This document shows positions 1 through 7,401 of a stretch of DNA of 19,938 nt, one piece after another (the stretch's first letter is position 1; each line of letters starts with the position of its first letter). The DNA comes from RUG11237 sp964450185. Its GTDB lineage: Bacteria > Bacillota > Clostridia > Lachnospirales > Lachnospiraceae. The notes under the pieces are model-generated. The model was not told the origin of the DNA and searched no databases. It saw only the letters and a list, made by a program, of their open reading frames with translations. The translations under genes and the position numbers were made by a program. The DNA is taken from assembly GCA_964450185.1 (NCBI GenBank), contig CAYVCL010000057.1:1-19938 (forward strand), written 5' to 3'.

Positions 1-40
1 AAGATAAGTTACAATCTTCCTGGTAATAAATGTTTGCCAT
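1..40 (-). CDS. ilvC: ketol-acid reductoisomerase, N-terminus (partial)
   Basis: Only the first 13 codons are in the window: M-A-N-I-Y-Y-Q-E-D-C-N-L-S, running off the left edge. This opening is typical of clostridial IlvC. The family catalyses NADPH-dependent isomerisation and reduction of 2-acetolactate (or 2-aceto-2-hydroxybutyrate) in valine/isoleucine synthesis. An AGGAGGA ribosome-binding site lies 8 nt before the ATG, so the start is secure. It follows ilvN in the same direction with a 72-bp gap containing no clear promoter or terminator, so co-transcription with ilvN is likely. The identification rests on a very short peptide plus its position next to ilvN. Confidence 0.8.
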   Translation of the reverse strand, partial: MANIYYQEDCNLS

Positions 41-112
41 TTTACAATTCCTCCTAAAATAATAAATACATCTTTATAACTTAACAGCCTAAATAGGTCT
101 TTAGTTAACAAT

Positions 113-613
113 TTAATCTAATATTCTTACGTCTGCTGTTCCTCTGGAAAGTCCTGTAATACCGGTTCTTGCCAGTTCTAATATTTCGTATTCTTCCAAT
201 AATTTAATGAATGCTTCTACCTTATCCAGATTACCTGTAAGCTCGATTACCAAAGAATCGGTACAGACATCTACGATATTTGCTCTGAAAATATCCGCAA
301 CTGAAATAATTTCCTGTCTTGTTTCCGGTGTTACGGCAACTTTTACCATAACTAATTCACGGCAAACAGAAGCTCCACTTTTCAACACTTTAATATCTAT
401 AACTTCTTCCAGTTTTGCCAGCTGTTTTTCAATCTGTTCCAACATGATTTCATCTTCAACTACCACAACTGTAATTCTGGAATAGCGTTCATCTGCAGTT
501 ACACCTGCTGTAATACTGTCTATGTTATATCCTCGTCTTGTAAAAAGCCCTGCAATTCGACTTAACACACCAGAGGTATTTTCAACTAACAGTGAAAAAA
601 CTCGTCTTTTCAT
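113..613 (-). CDS. ilvN: acetolactate synthase small (regulatory) subunit
   Basis: A 166-residue protein of normal length for IlvN/IlvH. An N-terminal ACT domain (about residues 4-78) begins with the characteristic VENTSGVLSRIAGLF and RRGYNIDSI segments. A second ACT-like half follows (about 84-158). The family binds valine and stimulates and feedback-regulates the catalytic subunit, which makes acetolactate from pyruvate. The catalytic subunit gene ilvB is not in this window: the upstream neighbour is a membrane protein and the downstream one is ilvC. The ATG has a GGAT-type site upstream and sits about 30 nt after the predicted transcription start of a near-consensus promoter (650-678). The short leader leaves no room for a T-box or leader-peptide attenuator. 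I see nothing unusual in the coding sequence. Confidence 0.96.
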   Translation of the reverse strand: MKRRVFSLLVENTSGVLSRIAGLFTRRGYNIDSITAGVTADERYSRITVVVVEDEIMLEQIEKQLAKLEEVIDIKVLKSGASVCRELVMVKVAVTPETRQEIISVADIFRANIVDVCTDSLVIELTGNLDKVEAFIKLLEEYEILELARTGITGLSRGTADVRILD

Positions 614-649
614 TATGTATCCTACCCTTCTGGTTTACCACCGCTTTTC

Positions 650-678
650 ATTGTAACAAGATGCACCTTTTTTGTCAA
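650..678 (-). promoter_or_regulatory. sigma-A-type promoter of ilvN-ilvC
   Basis: On the minus strand a perfect -35 box TTGACA (673-678) is separated by exactly 17 bp from a -10 box TACAAT (650-655), five of six consensus bases. The predicted start of transcription is near 643, giving a leader of about 30 nt before the ilvN ATG at 613. The -35 lies 29 bp beyond the stop codon of the preceding gene. No terminator hairpin separates the two, so upstream transcripts could also read into ilvN. Confidence 0.85.
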
Positions 679-706
679 TTATTTTCCATTTTTCAAGTGC
701 TCCGGG

Positions 707-1501
707 TTATGCCACACTTTTTCTTTTTGCGCTTACCCTTTTTATCTGATACATTGCAATTACTAAAACACATAAAATCGCCAAAAACAAGTCTGAATAT
801 ACCAGAAATTCTACTCTGTTTTGAAAATTCATGGTAGCCGCAACCACATTCCATACAAAATGAAATACGATTGCCGGATATAAATTTCTTCTGCACAATC
901 TGGTTACAAATCCTAAAAATACAGAAATCAAAATAAACTGTAACGCCACAAAAAACAGGCAGATTAAAGATGGATTTTCTGATATAAAGGTAAGAATTGT
1001 AAGCCACATAGCATAGGTGATTCCTGTCATCATAGAGCTGCCTAAAACGGAATAATGGCGTTCAAAAAGATTTTGCAAAAATCCTCTAAATCCCGCTTCC
1101 ACAGCAATCGCCCCAACAAGCAAAGTGTACCATCCCGTCTGCAAGGTCGCTGCCAGGTTCCACGTAAAATCACCAATAGAAATGTTGGTGTATTTCTGCA
1201 CAATCATAAAACCGCCTACATATCCCAAAATCGCCATAAAAACAGCTATCACAATCATTTTGGAATTTGCCGCAAATCTCCGTTTCATGCGCAAAAGTTC
1301 CAATGTATCCCCTTTAATTCCGGCGATAAACAAAGCCAGAATCAAAGGCATCAGATAAATAAGCAAGCTCAAAATATTGGCTGTCATTTGTCCAATGATA
1401 TCATTTCGATATAGTATGTTAATCACATAGTAAATAATAATCGTTGAAATTATAACTCCCATGCTGTAGGAATAAAATTTCCCGCTTTCTTCCTTACTCA
1501 T
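707..1501 (-). CDS. CPBP-family intramembrane protease homologue, degenerate active site
   Basis: A 264-residue protein with about eight predicted membrane helices. The CPBP (CAAX protease and bacteriocin-processing, Abi-like) signature appears at E135-A-G-F-R139-G and again at H214-F-V-W-N218. In active members motif 1 reads EExxxR and motif 2 is FxxxH. Here the first Glu is V134, and the motif-2 stretch reads Y163-A-M-W-L167, so the His appears to be Leu. Protease activity is therefore uncertain, and the protein may be non-catalytic. The start is supported by GGAGGGG about 5 nt before the ATG. It begins 15 bp after metH and is probably the last gene of that transcript. Its role there is not evident. 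Family members process peptides or prenylated proteins, or confer bacteriocin immunity. Confidence 0.75.
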   Translation of the reverse strand: MSKEESGKFYSYSMGVIISTIIIYYVINILYRNDIIGQMTANILSLLIYLMPLILALFIAGIKGDTLELLRMKRRFAANSKMIVIAVFMAILGYVGGFMIVQKYTNISIGDFTWNLAATLQTGWYTLLVGAIAVEAGFRGFLQNLFERHYSVLGSSMMTGITYAMWLTILTFISENPSLICLFFVALQFILISVFLGFVTRLCRRNLYPAIVFHFVWNVVAATMNFQNRVEFLVYSDLFLAILCVLVIAMYQIKRVSAKRKSVA

Positions 1502-1516
1502 ATTCCCCTCCGTATT

Positions 1517-3928
1517 TTACATACCCAACAGACGTTTTACCAGTTTCACTGCATCTGCTGCGTCCTTAGAATATCCATCCGCCTCAATTTCATCTGCATA
1601 ATCTTCTGTAATTACCGCACCACCAATAATCACTTTTGCATCAACGTTTCTTTCCTTTGCATAGGTAATTACATTGCGCATCTCCTGCATTGTAGTAGTC
1701 ATCAATGCAGATAAGGCAATTACATCCGCTTTTTCTTTGATGGCTGTTTCAATAATCGTTTCTTTGGAAACATCCTTTCCAAGGTCAATGACACGATAAC
1801 CGTAATTCTTTAACATCAACGCAACCAGATTCTTTCCAATATCGTGAATATCCCCTTCTACTGTTGCAATTACAATGGTTGGAAGATTATCATCATCCTT
1901 GCCGGACTGTAAATACGGTTCTAAATAATCAATGGCAATTTTCATGGTTTCTGCACTGGAAATCAACTGCGGCAGGAAGTATTTTTGTTTATCAAACAAA
2001 TCACCCACTTCGTTGATTGCAGGAATCAGAATATCATTTAATAAAACAGATGCTTCTTCTCCCTGTTCTACAGCATCTTTCACCTTTGCCACAATGGTTG
2101 TTTTATTTCCTTTTAAGACGTCTTCATAAATCAATTCTTTTATTGTTTTTTCAGCTTTTGAAACCACAGTTTCTGTTTCGTCTTTTTTCAGACGGTTGAT
2201 GGTGTTAATGTATTCCATATCAGCATTTTCTTTATTCATCAATAAATCAGATGCATAGGCACATTTTACCAGCATTTCCTGAGATGGATTGGAAATCGCC
2301 ATCGTCAGACCATTTAATATAGCCATGGTCAAGAAGGTCGTATTTATAAAGCTTCTGTCCGGAAGTCCAAAACTGATATTGGACAATCCACAAATAGTCG
2401 CAAGCTGCAATTCCTCTTTACAATAGCGAATGGTTTCCAGCGTTTCTTTGGCTGCATTTTTATTGGCACCCACAGTTGCTACCAGACCATCCACCACGAT
2501 ATCTGTATTTTTCATTCCTGCTTTAACTGCCGCTTCATAAATTGTATGAATAATTTCTTTTTTCTTTTCCAGATTTTCCGGCAAGCCCTCATCGGATAGT
2601 GGAAGCAGAATAAACATCGCTCCATATTTTGCTGCTATTGGAATTAATTGTTCAAACTTTTCCGTTTCTAGTGATATGGAATTAATCAATGCTCGGCCCG
2701 GATATCTGCGCAAAGCTGCCTCAATTACATCCACATGACTGGAATCAATCGCCAACGGCAATTTGGTTGCCATACTTACTTCTTCGATTACATCTAACAT
2801 GGTTTTCTTTTCGTCAATACCGCTCATTCCCACGTTAATGTCGAGAATGGATGCTCCACATTCTTCCTGCTCTCTGGCAAAATCCAATACTCTGGTATAA
2901 TTTCCTTCTCTTAATTCCGCCTGTAACGCTTTCTTTCCGGTAGGGTTAATACGTTCACCCACAATCAAGAATTTTCCGTCCAAATCAATTTTTAATGCCC
3001 GACGTTCAGAAGATAATACACGTAAGTTTTTTGCTTTCTTTTCCGGTTTAACATAAGTTTTTGTGTATTGATAAAGTTTCTCAATAAACTCCGGAGTAGA
3101 ACCACAGCATCCGCCTACAATTTCTGCACCAGCAGCAATCAGTTCTTTGGTATGCATTACAAATTCATCTGCATTCATATTATATTCTGTTGTTCCATCC
3201 GGCTGTAATTCCGGCATTCCGGCATTTGGTTTTGCAATCAATGGAACATCTGTATACTGTGCCATCTCCTGAATAATCGGAATCATTTTATCTGGTCCTG
3301 CAGAACAGTTTACACCAATGGCAGCGGCACCAAGACTGCTTAATACCACGGCTGCAGCGGAAGGCTCTGTACCAAACAGTGTTTTTCCATCCTCGTTAAA
3401 AGTCAAGGTAACCATAACCGGCAAATCACAAGTTTCCTTTGCCGCCAACAGTGCTGCTCTACATTCCTGAAGGCTTAACATAGTTTCTACTACCAATAAA
3501 TCCACGCCGGCTTCTACCAGATAACCTATCTGCTCCTTATAAACATCCACCAATTCTTCAAAATCCAGTGTTCCCATAGGAGCCAACTGCTCTCCTGTCA
3601 TGGTAATATCACCAGCAACATAAGCTTTTCCATTGACAGCTTCCTTAGAAATTCGCACCAGTTCCTTGTTCATCTGGGCAATGTTATCTTGAAGCCCATA
3701 CTCAGCCAACTTAATTCTGTTGGCTGTAAATGTAGGTGCATACACAATATCGCTTCCTGCCTGAACAAATTCCTGCTGCAACCCTTGCAACACTTCCGGG
3801 TGTTCCAAAATCCACTGTTCCGGACAAACACCTGCCGGCATACCACGTTTTAACAAATTAGAGCCTGTGGCACCATCTAATAACACTATTTTTTTCTGAA
3901 CTAATTGATTAAATTCTTTCTTCGTCAT
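1517..3928 (-). CDS. metH: cobalamin-dependent methionine synthase, short form without reactivation domain
   Basis: An 803-residue protein with the MetH order of modules. The homocysteine-binding barrel (about 1-290) has zinc ligands C208 (GVNC) and C274-C275 (GGCCGS). The pterin-binding domain (about 315-580) opens with GERINPTGKK at 324-333, with DINVG at about 363-367. A helical cap (about 600-680) precedes the cobalamin domain (about 685-803), which carries GDIHDIGKN with the cobalt-ligating His near 695. The reaction is methyl transfer from 5-methyl-THF via cobalamin to homocysteine. The roughly 330-residue C-terminal AdoMet-binding reactivation domain of E. coli MetH (1227 residues) is absent, as is common in Clostridia. 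A separate reactivase would be needed and is not in this window. A GAGG site lies about 8 nt before the ATG. The gene sits 24 bp after the MTHFR fusion that supplies its substrate. Confidence 0.95.
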   Translation of the reverse strand: MTKKEFNQLVQKKIVLLDGATGSNLLKRGMPAGVCPEQWILEHPEVLQGLQQEFVQAGSDIVYAPTFTANRIKLAEYGLQDNIAQMNKELVRISKEAVNGKAYVAGDITMTGEQLAPMGTLDFEELVDVYKEQIGYLVEAGVDLLVVETMLSLQECRAALLAAKETCDLPVMVTLTFNEDGKTLFGTEPSAAAVVLSSLGAAAIGVNCSAGPDKMIPIIQEMAQYTDVPLIAKPNAGMPELQPDGTTEYNMNADEFVMHTKELIAAGAEIVGGCCGSTPEFIEKLYQYTKTYVKPEKKAKNLRVLSSERRALKIDLDGKFLIVGERINPTGKKALQAELREGNYTRVLDFAREQEECGASILDINVGMSGIDEKKTMLDVIEEVSMATKLPLAIDSSHVDVIEAALRRYPGRALINSISLETEKFEQLIPIAAKYGAMFILLPLSDEGLPENLEKKKEIIHTIYEAAVKAGMKNTDIVVDGLVATVGANKNAAKETLETIRYCKEELQLATICGLSNISFGLPDRSFINTTFLTMAILNGLTMAISNPSQEMLVKCAYASDLLMNKENADMEYINTINRLKKDETETVVSKAEKTIKELIYEDVLKGNKTTIVAKVKDAVEQGEEASVLLNDILIPAINEVGDLFDKQKYFLPQLISSAETMKIAIDYLEPYLQSGKDDDNLPTIVIATVEGDIHDIGKNLVALMLKNYGYRVIDLGKDVSKETIIETAIKEKADVIALSALMTTTMQEMRNVITYAKERNVDAKVIIGGAVITEDYADEIEADGYSKDAADAVKLVKRLLGM

Positions 3929-3952
3929 GACTTTTCCTCGATTTATTTTTCA

Positions 3953-5737
3953 TTATTTCTTTAAAATCTGTTCCACCAAATGAACTCTGTTAAATGGAAG
4001 CATAAAGTAAAATCCGTCTGCTACCGCTTCTAATTCCTGCATAACTTCTTTTGCGATTTCAACACCTACTGCTTCTCCTTCTTCTCTGGTCATTTCCGGT
4101 GTAAATCGTGCCAATATTTCATCTGGCACATGAATTCCAAGAATCTCATTTTTGATAAAAGAAGCATTTCGGTAGCTAATCAATGGCATAATACCGCAAA
4201 GTATTTTAGTGTTGGTTTTTTCTTTTATCACACGAATACGTTCCATATCTTCCTTACTGAAAATCGGCTGTGTCAGGAAATATTTTGCTCCTGCTTCTAT
4301 TTTCTTTTCCATTCGCTTGATTTCCATATCAAGATTTGGTCGGTTATAATTTAACGCTCCGCCAAAGCAGATAGGTTCTTCCTGAAAATGCTCTGCATTC
4401 ATCTCATTCACATACTGCATTAATTTAATAGAGTTAAAATCAAACACACCTGAAATATCCTGTCTGCTTTCTGCCGGAACCGGATCACCTGTCACAAACA
4501 GGAAATTGCGAATTCCGTTTATGTATGCTCCCATAATTCCTGCGCGCATTGCAATTACGTTTTTATCACGACAGGCAATATGAGGCATTACCGGAATCCC
4601 TACCTCATTGGATACTTTAATTCCCATCATAATAGAATCTACTCTTGCCTTACCCATAGGAGAATCTGCAAAGGTAATCATGTCCACCCCTGCCGCTTTT
4701 AATAAATGAGCACAGTCCATAATTTTCTGAGCATTGGCATCATAAGGTGGATCTAATTCTACGGTAATCACCTTTTTACCGGATTCCATCAACTGATATA
4801 ATTTATTATTGGAAACACTGATTTCTTTGTTTTCTGCTGTTTTTTGAATGTCTTCTTCCATTTTTCTGTTGTTAGTATAATCAATTTTCTGACATACTTT
4901 TTCGATGTAGGAAGGAGTAGTCCCACAACAACCGCCTAAAATGTTTACACCCAGTTCCGAAATTTTCACCAGATTTTCTGCAAAATATTCACTGTTTCCC
5001 GAAAACACTGCCCTATCCTGCAAAAATTCCGGATAACCGGAATTTGGCATTGCGGTAATATATTTATTTGTGGTTATTTTTGTCTTTTTTAATATTTCAT
5101 ATAAATGGGCAGAGCCAATACCACAGTTAAAGCCAACCGCATCGATTGATTCTTCCTGACTGATTTCATTCAAAATGCGCTCGGCTCTTATTCCCATCTT
5201 GGTATATCCATATTTATTTAAACTAAACTGTGCCACAATAAAACTGTTGGCACACTTTTTCTTAATGTAGGAAGCAAGCATACTTACATGCTTTGCATCT
5301 GCAAAGGTTTCTAAGCAAAAAATCTCTGCTCCGCATGCCAAAAAAGTATCTGCCACTTCTTGATATTCTTTCTCAACTTCTGCCTCATCTTCAAATGGCA
5401 TTTGAGGAATTGGTCCGATATCTGCGGCAATGTAAACTTCCTCGCCACTTTCCGCAACTGCTTCGATAGCATTTTCATAAGAAGCCTTAACCACTGTCTT
5501 CACATAATCCAGATCTTTTTTCAGTGTTGCGGTATTTGCTGCAAAACTGTTGGTTCTTATGAATCTTGCTCCTGACCGGATATACTCTTTATGAATCTGT
5601 TTTACCAATTCTTTCTCAGTAAGATTTGCTTCCTCCGGTATTCCTGCCTGTTCTTCTGCAAGCTGCTGATAGTACGTTCCAAACGCACCATCAGCAACCA
5701 TTTTATTTTTTTCTAAATATTCTCTTATCTCTTTCAT
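3953..5737 (-). CDS. bifunctional homocysteine S-methyltransferase / 5,10-methylenetetrahydrofolate reductase
   Basis: A 594-residue fusion of the same architecture as B. subtilis YitJ. Residues 1-290 form a homocysteine methyltransferase barrel with zinc ligands C205 (GFNC) and C270-C271 (GGCCGT). Residues about 315-594 form a MetF-like flavin-dependent MTHFR domain, with VELDPP (E327 at the usual catalytic Glu position), FVTGDP and QPIF segments. The MTHFR half makes 5-methyl-THF, the methyl donor used by MetH encoded 24 bp downstream. The methyl donor of the N-terminal half cannot be read from sequence. It begins only 9 bp after a secreted-protein gene. The sequence before its ATG (ACAAGATAA) has no good Shine-Dalgarno site, so it may depend on translational coupling. 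No S-box or T-box fits in that gap. Confidence 0.93.
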   Translation of the reverse strand: MKEIREYLEKNKMVADGAFGTYYQQLAEEQAGIPEEANLTEKELVKQIHKEYIRSGARFIRTNSFAANTATLKKDLDYVKTVVKASYENAIEAVAESGEEVYIAADIGPIPQMPFEDEAEVEKEYQEVADTFLACGAEIFCLETFADAKHVSMLASYIKKKCANSFIVAQFSLNKYGYTKMGIRAERILNEISQEESIDAVGFNCGIGSAHLYEILKKTKITTNKYITAMPNSGYPEFLQDRAVFSGNSEYFAENLVKISELGVNILGGCCGTTPSYIEKVCQKIDYTNNRKMEEDIQKTAENKEISVSNNKLYQLMESGKKVITVELDPPYDANAQKIMDCAHLLKAAGVDMITFADSPMGKARVDSIMMGIKVSNEVGIPVMPHIACRDKNVIAMRAGIMGAYINGIRNFLFVTGDPVPAESRQDISGVFDFNSIKLMQYVNEMNAEHFQEEPICFGGALNYNRPNLDMEIKRMEKKIEAGAKYFLTQPIFSKEDMERIRVIKEKTNTKILCGIMPLISYRNASFIKNEILGIHVPDEILARFTPEMTREEGEAVGVEIAKEVMQELEAVADGFYFMLPFNRVHLVEQILKK

Positions 5738-5746
5738 TTATCTTGT

Positions 5747-7288
5747 TTATTTCACTGTAACCCTAATTTTTTTCGATTTTTTTCCACTTGTTACGGTGAT
5801 AATACAATTCCCCTTTCCTTTACTCTTTATGACACCTTTAGATGTTACGGTTGCCACTTTCTTGTTAGAAGATTTATATTTTATTCCTTCCGTGGAATCA
5901 GAAGGCTGAATCTTTGCTTTAATCTTAAATGTAGCATTCTTTTTTAACACTATTTTTGATTTGTTTACGGTAATTTTCTTTGTTTTTACCACATTTTTGG
6001 TAACCTTTACCGTACATACTGCTTTGGCACCTTTTACCGTTTCTACGGTAATTTTCGCAGTTCCGGCTTTGACACCTTTTACAACGCCTTTTTTGTTTAC
6101 CGTTGCAATCTTACGATTGGAAGATGTATAACTTTTTACGGAATCACCGGATTCTAACTTGATTCTGGTTGCCACAGTCTTTGTTGTCTTTACATTGTAC
6201 TTTGACATTGCAAAGGAAACGGTGTATGGAAGCACTGTCACCTTACAGGACGCTTCCACTTGTCCTACTTTGGCATAAACAACAGTAGTTCCCGGAGCAA
6301 TTCCTGTTATCTTTCCCTGACTGTCAATGGTCGCAATTCTTTCATTGGCACTGCGATATGTAACCTGCTTGTCCACGGTATCTTCCGGCAAAATCTCTGT
6401 CACGGAAACTTGTGCTGTCAAATCCTGATGCACGGAAAGATTATTGGTATTCATTACAATACTCTCTGCCTCTGCATCCTTCCATTTTGCATACAATGTA
6501 ATATCATCGATGGTATCTTTTCCAATCGATGTTACCGGCTTTGTGTATTCTGCATCCTCATACCAACCTTGAAAACGCTGTGTTTCCAGTGTCGGTTCCG
6601 GAAAACTTGTAAGTCCTACTCCATAAGTATACTCACAAACTGCATCCTCCGGCAGCACACCATCTCCCATTTCGTAGATAATCTGGTATACACTTGGTGT
6701 GAATTTTGCCTCAATATACATATCACCGGAATTATTGGCATCGATGGATGTAATCTGCTTTGAAAAAGGATTTTTCTTATCTGTGATATACCAACCTTCA
6801 AAGGTATAACCTCTACGATATGCATCTTCCAGTCGATTCACACCCACACCTTCATAATATCCGGAAGGATTATGTTCTCCATTGTATCCATAATGTGTGT
6901 TGTAATTGATGGTGTAATCGTAATTATACAAGCTCCATTTTGCATAGAGAACAATATCGCCACTGATATCTGCAGAAATTTCTTCCACTTTATTCTGAAG
7001 AGCCGCATCCAAATACCAGCCTTCGAAATTATGTTCAAATTTTGTGGCTGGTTTCAAAGAAGCTATGCCCTCCCCTGCTGTGTAAGTGGAAGGATTTTCC
7101 TCATTGTTAATGCCGCCGTTCAGTTCATACTGTATGGTATATGTATTCTCATTATTTTCTGTTTCAGATGTATCTTCTGTTACATAAGTGTTGGCAGCCT
7201 GTGTGTTTAAATCAGTCCCAAACGCTATCATATTCACCGCAAAAACAGCCCCCGCTATTTTGCAAACTACCTTTCCCATTTTTTTCAT
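5747..7288 (-). CDS. secreted InlB-repeat / Big_2 Ig-like domain protein
   Basis: A 513-residue exported protein. Residues 1-32 are a Sec signal peptide: KK-rich start, hydrophobic core, and a likely cleavage near QAA. Three InlB B-type (Listeria-Bacteroides, Flg_new) repeats follow at about 50-118, 124-196 and 201-269, each ending in FEGWY or FQGWY and then a YAKW-like motif. Then come three Big_2 Ig-like domains at about 274-352, 355-433 and 434-513, with the S-x-N-x-x-I/V-A-T-V signature. There is no LPXTG, SLH or terminal membrane segment. The Lys-rich C-terminus suggests loose, perhaps charge-based, wall association or release. Such domains typically serve adhesion or act as stalks. The start has a GAGGGGT site about 6 nt upstream and its own promoter. 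The next gene starts 9 bp after its stop and encodes a methionine-pathway enzyme, an odd pairing. Confidence 0.9.
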   Translation of the reverse strand: MKKMGKVVCKIAGAVFAVNMIAFGTDLNTQAANTYVTEDTSETENNENTYTIQYELNGGINNEENPSTYTAGEGIASLKPATKFEHNFEGWYLDAALQNKVEEISADISGDIVLYAKWSLYNYDYTINYNTHYGYNGEHNPSGYYEGVGVNRLEDAYRRGYTFEGWYITDKKNPFSKQITSIDANNSGDMYIEAKFTPSVYQIIYEMGDGVLPEDAVCEYTYGVGLTSFPEPTLETQRFQGWYEDAEYTKPVTSIGKDTIDDITLYAKWKDAEAESIVMNTNNLSVHQDLTAQVSVTEILPEDTVDKQVTYRSANERIATIDSQGKITGIAPGTTVVYAKVGQVEASCKVTVLPYTVSFAMSKYNVKTTKTVATRIKLESGDSVKSYTSSNRKIATVNKKGVVKGVKAGTAKITVETVKGAKAVCTVKVTKNVVKTKKITVNKSKIVLKKNATFKIKAKIQPSDSTEGIKYKSSNKKVATVTSKGVIKSKGKGNCIITVTSGKKSKKIRVTVK

Positions 7289-7321
7289 ATGCTACCCCTC
7301 CATATCTGGCTATATAGTTTT

Positions 7322-7350
7322 ATATTACCATTTTTACGTGAAAAGGTAAA
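7322..7350 (-). promoter_or_regulatory. extended -10 promoter of the InlB-repeat/methionine unit
   Basis: On the minus strand, TAATAT (7322-7327) is preceded by TGG, giving an extended -10 element. A -35-like TTTACC (7345-7350) lies 17 bp further upstream. Transcription would start near 7315, leaving a leader of about 27 nt before the ATG at 7288. The -35 falls inside the T-rich tail of the preceding operon's terminator. This is the only good promoter I can find upstream of the methionine genes. Confidence 0.6.
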
Positions 7351-7384
7351 GAAAAAGATAACTATAGTTTCCCCTATCGTTATC
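7343..7384 (-). terminator. Rho-independent terminator of the five-gene membrane operon
   Basis: On the minus strand an 11-position inverted repeat (7374-7384 against 7357-7367, one mismatch) flanks a 6-nt GGGAAA loop. It is followed by a tract rich in T. It lies 18 bp after the stop codon at 7402 and closes the 15.0-7.4 kb operon. The stem is AT-rich, so termination may be incomplete. Confidence 0.8.
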
Positions 7385-7401
7385 TTCTAATTCATGTACC
7401 A

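Noticed and set aside
50..5746. SAM (S-box), cobalamin or T-box riboswitch near the methionine or ilv genes
   Set aside because: The available gaps (9, 24, 15, 93 and 72 bp) are too short for these elements, and I see no S-box core or T-box NNTGGNACCGCG-like sequence.
5747..7288. DNA repeat array or mobile element in the InlB-repeat gene
   Set aside because: The repetition is at protein-domain level (three InlB-type and three Big_2 units) with divergent DNA. There are no inverted ends, spacers or transposase.
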